DNA from: Chloroflexota bacterium
GTDB taxonomy: Bacteria > Chloroflexota > FW602-bin22 > JACPRP01
Reading direction: 5' to 3'
DNA length: 63,801 nucleotides
NCBI GenBank assembly: GCA_016210495.1
Contig: JACQUC010000037.1
Location: 1-63,801 of the forward strand
In this document: positions 58,025 to 63,801 of the stretch, piece after piece
Layout of the letters: the number at the start of each line of letters is the position of its first letter
How positions within the stretch are numbered: the first letter of the stretch is position 1
Translations under genes and position numbers: made by a program
Notes under the pieces: generated by a model
Database searches by the model: none
Seen by the model: only the letters and a program-made list of their open reading frames with translations
What the model was told of the DNA's origin: nothing

Positions 58025-59680
58025 ATGAGAAGCGACGTGGTCAGACGGGGCATCGAAAGAGCCCCTCATCGCTCGCTGCTGCGAGCGGTCGGATGCACCG
58101 ATGCCGAGATGGCTCGGCCTTTCATCGGCGTAATCAATTCTTTCAGCGAAGTGATTCCCGGACACGTGCACCTGCGCTCCCTCGCGGAATCGGTCAAAGC
58201 CGGTGTTCGTATGGCCGGCGGCACCCCTTTCGAGTGCAATACCATCGGCGTCTGCGACGGTATAGCCATGAACCACATCGGCATGAAATATTCCCTCGCC
58301 AGCCGAGAGCTGATCGCCGATTCGGTGGAAGTGGTCGTCCAGGCTCACGGCTTCGATGCCCTCGTCTTTGTGCCCAGTTGCGATAAGATCGTCCCTGGCA
58401 TGCTTATGGCAGCGGTTCGTCTGAACTTGCCCAGCATTTTCGTTAGCGGCGGCCCCATGCTGGCAGGCAAGCATGGCGGTGACGTCGACTTGAACACGGT
58501 CTTCATGGCCGTCGGCAGCGTCGCCAAGGGGGAGATGTCTGAGGAGGAGCTGGACCGCCTGGAGCGCAGCGCATGCCCCGGTTGCGGCTCCTGCGCCGGG
58601 ATGTTTACGGCCAACACTATGAACTGCCTCACCGAGGCGCTGGGCATGGCCTTGCCCGGCAACGGCACGATTCCGGCAGTCTACGCGGCCCGCCATCATC
58701 TTGCCAAAGAAGCCGGGATGAAGGTGATGGAGCTGCTGGAAAAGAATATCTGCGCGCGCGATGTAATTACCGATCGAGCCCTGCGCAACGCCTTTGCCGT
58801 CGATATGGCCCTGGGCGGCTCCAGCAACTCGATCCTGCACCTTCTCGCCATCGCTCACGAGGCCGGATTCGACTTCGATCTTGCCTCTTTGAATGAGATC
58901 TCGGCCAGCACGCCTCATCTCTGCAAGATCAGCCCGTCCGGGGACCAGCACATCGAGGATCTGCACCTCGCCGGTGGCATCCCTGCCGTTATGCGTGAGC
59001 TGAGCGATCTGCTCGCCCTCGACGCCATCACCGTTACGGCGGCTTCGGTAGAGCGGAACCTCGCCAGGGTCGACGCCGTTGCGACGAATCGCCACGTCAT
59101 TCGTTCCGCGGCCGAGCCATACGCGAAGCGCGGCGGGCTCGCCATCCTTTTCGGCAATCTCGCGCCCGATGGGGCGGTGGTGAAGGCGGCGGCGGTCGCT
59201 CCCGAGATGCTCGTCCATCGTGGGCCGGCGCGCGTCTTCGATTCGGAGGAGGAAGCGACTCAGGCGATTATGAGCCGCTCCATCAAGCCGGGCGAGGTGC
59301 TCGTCATTCGCTACGAAGGGCCAAAAGGCGGTCCTGGCATGCGCGAGATGCTGACGCCCACGTCGATGCTCTCGGGCATGGGCCTCGACAGGGAGGTCGC
59401 GCTGCTCACCGACGGCCGCTTCAGCGGCGCCACCCGGGGTGCCGCCATCGGCCACGTGTCGCCCGAAGCCGCCGAGCGCGGACCTATCGCCGCCGTCCGG
59501 AACGGCGACTTCATCGCCATCGACATTCCCGGCAACAAGCTCAGTGTCGAGCTCACCGATGCCGAAATCGAGGCCAGGCTGGCCGATCTGCCTGGCTTCG
59601 AGCCAAAGATCAAAACTGGCTACTTGAGGCGCTATGCCGAGCGCGTTACCTCGGCAAGCACGGGAGCAGTGTTCAGTTAG
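58025..59680 (+). CDS. ilvD: dihydroxy-acid dehydratase
   Basis: The 551-residue iron-sulfur enzyme catalyses the third common step of valine and isoleucine synthesis. Cluster Cys are in SCDKIVPGM and [17 protein letters not shown]; the C-terminal [17 protein letters not shown] is typical. ATG at 58025 has AAAAGGA eight bases upstream; an in-frame GTG lies three bases earlier. First gene of the operon, directly behind the T-box leader. Confidence 0.97.
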   Translation: MRSDVVRRGIERAPHRSLLRAVGCTDAEMARPFIGVINSFSEVIPGHVHLRSLAESVKAGVRMAGGTPFECNTIGVCDGIAMNHIGMKYSLASRELIADSVEVVVQAHGFDALVFVPSCDKIVPGMLMAAVRLNLPSIFVSGGPMLAGKHGGDVDLNTVFMAVGSVAKGEMSEEELDRLERSACPGCGSCAGMFTANTMNCLTEALGMALPGNGTIPAVYAARHHLAKEAGMKVMELLEKNICARDVITDRALRNAFAVDMALGGSSNSILHLLAIAHEAGFDFDLASLNEISASTPHLCKISPSGDQHIEDLHLAGGIPAVMRELSDLLALDAITVTAASVERNLARVDAVATNRHVIRSAAEPYAKRGGLAILFGNLAPDGAVVKAAAVAPEMLVHRGPARVFDSEEEATQAIMSRSIKPGEVLVIRYEGPKGGPGMREMLTPTSMLSGMGLDREVALLTDGRFSGATRGAAIGHVSPEAAERGPIAAVRNGDFIAIDIPGNKLSVELTDAEIEARLADLPGFEPKIKTGYLRRYAERVTSASTGAVFS

Positions 59681-59700
59681 CTGTCAAGGGGGTGATTACC

Positions 59701-61509
59701 GTGGTGCTGATGACGGACTCAAAAGAGTCGACAACCCATCCCCGCGAGGATGTGGAAGGCAAGAAGCTTGCTGGGGCCGACATTCTCTGCGAATGCCTGG
59801 TGCGCGAGGGCGTGGAGGTCGTTTTTGGCTTTCCGGGCGGCGTCGTTCTGCCGCTCTATCGCGTCTTGCCCGACTATCCCATCAGCCACATCCTCGTACG
59901 CCACGAGCAGGGCGCGGCCCACGCCGCCGACGGCTACGCCAGAGCGACGGGGAGGCCTGGAGTGTGTCTCGCCACGTCCGGCCCCGGCGCTACCAACCTG
60001 GTCACCGGTATTGCCAATGCCCACCTGGACTCTTCGCCCATCGTCGCTCTGACCGGGCAGGTCGCCACGCCGTTTATCGGCAAAGATGGTTTCCAAGAGG
60101 TAGACATCACGGGCATTACCCTGCCGATCACCAAGCATAACTTCGTCGTGCATCGCGTGGAAGATCTGGCGCGCACGGTACGTAAGGCCTTTCACATCGC
60201 TACCACCGGTCGCCCCGGGCCGGTGCTCATCGACCTGCCCCGCGACGTGTTGGGCAACGAAACCGTCTTCGAGTACCCCAGAACCGTCAATCTTCCCGGC
60301 TACAAGCCGACGCTCCAGGGCAACACCCGCCAGATACGACAGGCGGCCAGGCTGATCAACGAATCGGAGCGGCCGGTGATCTTGGCTGGACACGGCGTCA
60401 TCATCTCGGAAGCGTATGCCGAGCTGCGGGACCTCGCCGAGAAAGCAGAGATACCGGTTGCCAGTACCCTGCTCGGCATCAGCAGCTTCCCTGGCTCCCA
60501 TCCTTTGTCCCTGGGTATGTTGGGGATGCACGGCCTTGCCCACGTCAACAAAGCTATTACCAACTCCGACCTCGTCATCGCCCTCGGCATGCGTTTCGAC
60601 GATCGGGCCACCGGCAAGACCTCGACGTTTGCGCCTCACGCCAAGATCGTCCACGTGGACATCGACCCGGCGGAGATCGGCAAGAATGTGCGCGTCCACG
60701 TTCCCATCGTGGGCGATGTCAAGAATGTCTTGCGCGTCCTCAATCTCGAGGTCGCACCGACCACCCGCACGGCCTGGATCAAGCGCGTCGACGATTGGCG
60801 GGAGATGCACCGCTCGCTGGACATCCCCGAAAGGGATGGCGCCATCGAGCGCCAGCCGTGCCAACTGGTTAACTGCCCGCATCCGTGCCTTTCGGCCGGT
60901 ACGCGCAAAGACAGGGTGATGCCACAGTACGTCGTGCGCCAGATCCACGCTGTGACCGGGGGCGATGCCATCGTTGTCTCCGACGTCGGCCAAAATCAAA
61001 TGTGGTCGGCCCAGCACTTCATCTACGACCATCCCAATTCTTTTGTCTCCTCCGGTGGACTGGGCACGATGGGCTTTGGGATGCCGGCGGCGATGGGAGT
61101 CAAGGTCGGTCGGCCCGATAAGGTCGTGTGGGCCATCGTTGGCGATGGTGGCTTCCAGATGACGATTCAAGAGTTGGCCACGCTTGTTCAGGACCGGATC
61201 GACATCAAGATAGCCATTATGAACAACGGATATCTGGGCATGATTCGACAGTGGCAGGAGCTGTTCTTCGATCGGGTTTACGCCGGCGCACGGCTCATCG
61301 GCCCAGACTTCGTCAAGCTGGCCGAAGCCTACGGCGTTCATGGCCGTCGTGTCGCCGAGAAGGAAGACGTGGAGCCGGCCATCCGGTGGGCGATGGAGGT
61401 GAACGGCCCTGTGGTTCTCGATTTCGTGACCGAGCCTGATGCCAACGTTTACCCGATGGTGCCTCCCGGCGGTTCAATCTGCGATTTTTTGGAGCATCGA
61501 TGGAGGTAG
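59701..61509 (+). CDS. ilvB: acetolactate synthase large subunit
   Basis: The 602-residue ThDP enzyme makes acetolactate or acetohydroxybutyrate. It has the ThDP-activating Glu in RHEQGAAHAADGYAR, SGPGATN and the ThDP motif GDGGFQM...NNGYLGMIRQW. AAGGGGG ends eight bases before GTG 59701, so I use it rather than the GTG at 59692; ATG 59710 is also possible. An unusual Cys-rich insertion of about 20-25 residues (QPCQLVNCPHPCLSAG) lies before MPQYVVRQI, in the linker region. Works with IlvN, encoded eight bases downstream. Confidence 0.96.
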   Translation: MVLMTDSKESTTHPREDVEGKKLAGADILCECLVREGVEVVFGFPGGVVLPLYRVLPDYPISHILVRHEQGAAHAADGYARATGRPGVCLATSGPGATNLVTGIANAHLDSSPIVALTGQVATPFIGKDGFQEVDITGITLPITKHNFVVHRVEDLARTVRKAFHIATTGRPGPVLIDLPRDVLGNETVFEYPRTVNLPGYKPTLQGNTRQIRQAARLINESERPVILAGHGVIISEAYAELRDLAEKAEIPVASTLLGISSFPGSHPLSLGMLGMHGLAHVNKAITNSDLVIALGMRFDDRATGKTSTFAPHAKIVHVDIDPAEIGKNVRVHVPIVGDVKNVLRVLNLEVAPTTRTAWIKRVDDWREMHRSLDIPERDGAIERQPCQLVNCPHPCLSAGTRKDRVMPQYVVRQIHAVTGGDAIVVSDVGQNQMWSAQHFIYDHPNSFVSSGGLGTMGFGMPAAMGVKVGRPDKVVWAIVGDGGFQMTIQELATLVQDRIDIKIAIMNNGYLGMIRQWQELFFDRVYAGARLIGPDFVKLAEAYGVHGRRVAEKEDVEPAIRWAMEVNGPVVLDFVTEPDANVYPMVPPGGSICDFLEHRWR

Positions 61510-61516
61510 CGCTGAG

Positions 61517-62026
61517 ATGAAACATACGGTAGTTGCCCTCGTCGAAAACGAGCCCGGGGTGCTGAACAGGGTCGCCAGCCTCTTCCGGCGGCGGGGCTTC
61601 AACATCGATAGCCTCACCGTCGGCCATACGGAGATCCCGAGGATCTCCAGAATGACGATAGTCGTCGACGGAGCCAACACCATCGTCGAGCAGGTCGTGA
61701 AGCAGTTATACAAGGTCATCGACGTGCTAAAGGTCAGCGACGTCACCGAGGACACCACTGTCACCAGGGAGTTGGCCCTGATAAAAGTCAGCGCTACGGC
61801 GTCCACGCGCTCCGAGATCATGCAGATCGTCGACATCTATCGCGCCAAGATCGTCGACGTCGCCTCCGATTCGCTCATAATCGAGGTCACCGGCAACGAG
61901 GATAAGATCGAATCGCTGGTGCAGCTTGTCAGGCGCTTTGGCATAAAAGAGATGGTGCGCACCGGCAAGGTTGCGATGGTGCGCAGCGCGGCTGGCGCAA
62001 CAAAACTAAGCTACGAGGAGGACTAG
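61517..62026 (+). CDS. ilvN: acetolactate synthase regulatory small subunit
   Basis: The 169-residue protein has an N-terminal ACT domain (VALVENEPGVLNRVASLFRR, RISRMTIVV) that binds valine for feedback control, and a C-terminal activation domain ending in RTGKVAMVR. GGAGG inside the ilvB end serves as ribosome site. Length matches the ilvH/ilvN family. Confidence 0.96.
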   Translation: MKHTVVALVENEPGVLNRVASLFRRRGFNIDSLTVGHTEIPRISRMTIVVDGANTIVEQVVKQLYKVIDVLKVSDVTEDTTVTRELALIKVSATASTRSEIMQIVDIYRAKIVDVASDSLIIEVTGNEDKIESLVQLVRRFGIKEMVRTGKVAMVRSAAGATKLSYEED

Positions 62027-62036
62027 GTAAGCTTCG

Positions 62037-63026
<990 letters not shown>

Positions 63027-63037
63027 GAGGTTTCCGC

Positions 63038-63801
63038 GTGGAGAGGGTAAAGATCTTCGACACGACCCTGCGCGACGGCGAGCAATCACCGGGAGCCACG
63101 ATGAATGTCGACGAGAAGCTGGACGTCGCACGCCAGTTGGCCAGGCTAGGAGTTGACATAATCGAGGCCGGTTTCCCCATCTCATCGCCGGGCGACTTCG
63201 ACGCGGTTCGCCGCATCGCCCAGGAGGTCAAGGGACCCACGATTTGCGCCCTGGCGCGTGCCTGCGCGGAGGACATCGACCGCGCGTGGGACGCGATCAA
63301 GGTGGCCGACAGACCGAGGATCCATACCTTTCTCTCCACTTCTGACATTCACCTGCGCCACCAGATCCGCAAATCCCGCGAAGAGGTGCTGGACCGAGCC
63401 CGGGAGATGGTGGCGCGGGCCAAGTCCTATTGCCACGACGTCGAGTTCTCACCGATGGATGCCACGCGCTCGGACCCGGCCTTCCTTTATCGCATCGTCG
63501 AGGCCGTGATCGAGGAAGGGGCGACCACCGTCAACATTCCGGATACCGTCGGCTACACGACTCCCGAGGAGTTCTCTACTCTGATCAGGGGCATCTTCGG
63601 GAACGTGCGCAATATCTGCAACGCCAGTATCTCGGTACACTGCCACAACGATCTCGGCCTGGCCACCGCCAACAGCCTGGCCGCAGTGCTTGCCGGTGCC
63701 AGGCAGGTAGAATGCACGATCAACGGCATCGGCGAGAGAGCCGGCAACGCCTCGATGGAAGAGATCGTCATGACTCTGCGCACACGTCGAGACATGTACC
63801 C
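63038..63801 (+). CDS. leuA: 2-isopropylmalate synthase, N-terminal part (runs off the window)
   Basis: GTG at 63038 has AGGAGG seven bases upstream. The frame gives [20 protein letters not shown] (the DTTLRDGEQ metal/catalytic motif), then [18 protein letters not shown] and the [14 protein letters not shown]is pair, and it is open at the edge. It commits ketoisovalerate to leucine, consistent with the leucine T-box. About 254 codons are visible of an expected 500 or so. The very similar homocitrate or citramalate synthases are less likely in this operon. Confidence 0.93.
   Translation, partial: MERVKIFDTTLRDGEQSPGATMNVDEKLDVARQLARLGVDIIEAGFPISSPGDFDAVRRIAQEVKGPTICALARACAEDIDRAWDAIKVADRPRIHTFLSTSDIHLRHQIRKSREEVLDRAREMVARAKSYCHDVEFSPMDATRSDPAFLYRIVEAVIEEGATTVNIPDTVGYTTPEEFSTLIRGIFGNVRNICNASISVHCHNDLGLATANSLAAVLAGARQVECTINGIGERAGNASMEEIVMTLRTRRDMY

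Overview
This 63.8 kb, GC-rich bacterial window is probably from a member of the Chloroflexota. That assignment is an inference. It rests on the frequent GTG/TTG starts, the T-box-controlled ilv-leu operon, the prkA-yhbH-spoVR trio, and several families of short palindromic repeats of a kind I associate with that phylum. I found no rRNA, tRNA, CRISPR array, transposase or prophage.

Layout. (1) 1-2.5 kb: a tandem 61-62 bp repeat, a fused NAD(P)H-hydrate repair enzyme and a repeat-filled gap with a small Cys-rich ORF. (2) 2.65-13.4 kb, plus strand: a PhnD-like lipoprotein, a NarX-type kinase and a NarL-type regulator lead into a respiratory module. That module is a four-cluster ferredoxin subunit, an NrfD membrane subunit, a TAT-exported molybdopterin oxidoreductase, a TorD chaperone, a zinc-ribbon protein, a small c-type cytochrome and an orphan receiver. 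(3) 13.4-20 kb, mostly minus strand: two gene fragments meet tail to tail (a cytochrome c C-terminus and a truncated second PhnD-like lipoprotein). They are followed by a phosphoesterase and an arsenic operon read arsR-acr3-arsM-arsD-arsA. Their juxtaposition suggests an arsenic-oxyanion respiration and detoxification island, but sulfur oxyanions remain possible substrates. (4) 20-31 kb: vapBC, prkA-yhbH-spoVR, an isochorismatase-like hydrolase, mutL, an AI-2E family permease, a VOC protein and an L,D-transpeptidase.

(5) 31.4-51.5 kb: a large surface-glycan or peptide-modification locus. The plus-strand arm has a PqqD-like protein with a tail resembling a lasso-peptide leader, an HPr-kinase-like protein, two glycosyltransferases, two PF14907-like nucleotidyltransferases and a flippase. 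The minus-strand arm has four radical SAM/SPASM proteins (three of them close tandem paralogs), one truncated paralog, five glycosyltransferases or glycosyltransferase-like proteins and a UDP-galactopyranose-mutase-like flavoprotein. (6) 51.5-57.5 kb: an ammonium transporter with a small membrane peptide, a C39-like peptidase with a Thr/Pro-rich stalk, two unknown proteins and a cyclase-family hydrolase. (7) 57.6-63.8 kb: an ilvD-ilvB-ilvN-ilvC-leuA operon behind a leucine (CUC) T-box with one Stem I but two successive T-box/terminator modules.

A recurring theme is repeat invasion of coding sequence. A MITE-like element with GGTGCGAAATG-type ends appears in frame inside torD. A 30-bp repeat array supplies the last 30 codons and the stop of a nucleotidyltransferase gene. 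Another palindrome is translated inside the C39 protein. Two more repeats are nested inside copies of another family. The strongest candidates for something new are the double-gated T-box, the protein-coding palindromes, the PqqD-tail/HprK/nucleotidyltransferase/radical-SAM locus, and the oxyanion respiratory island.
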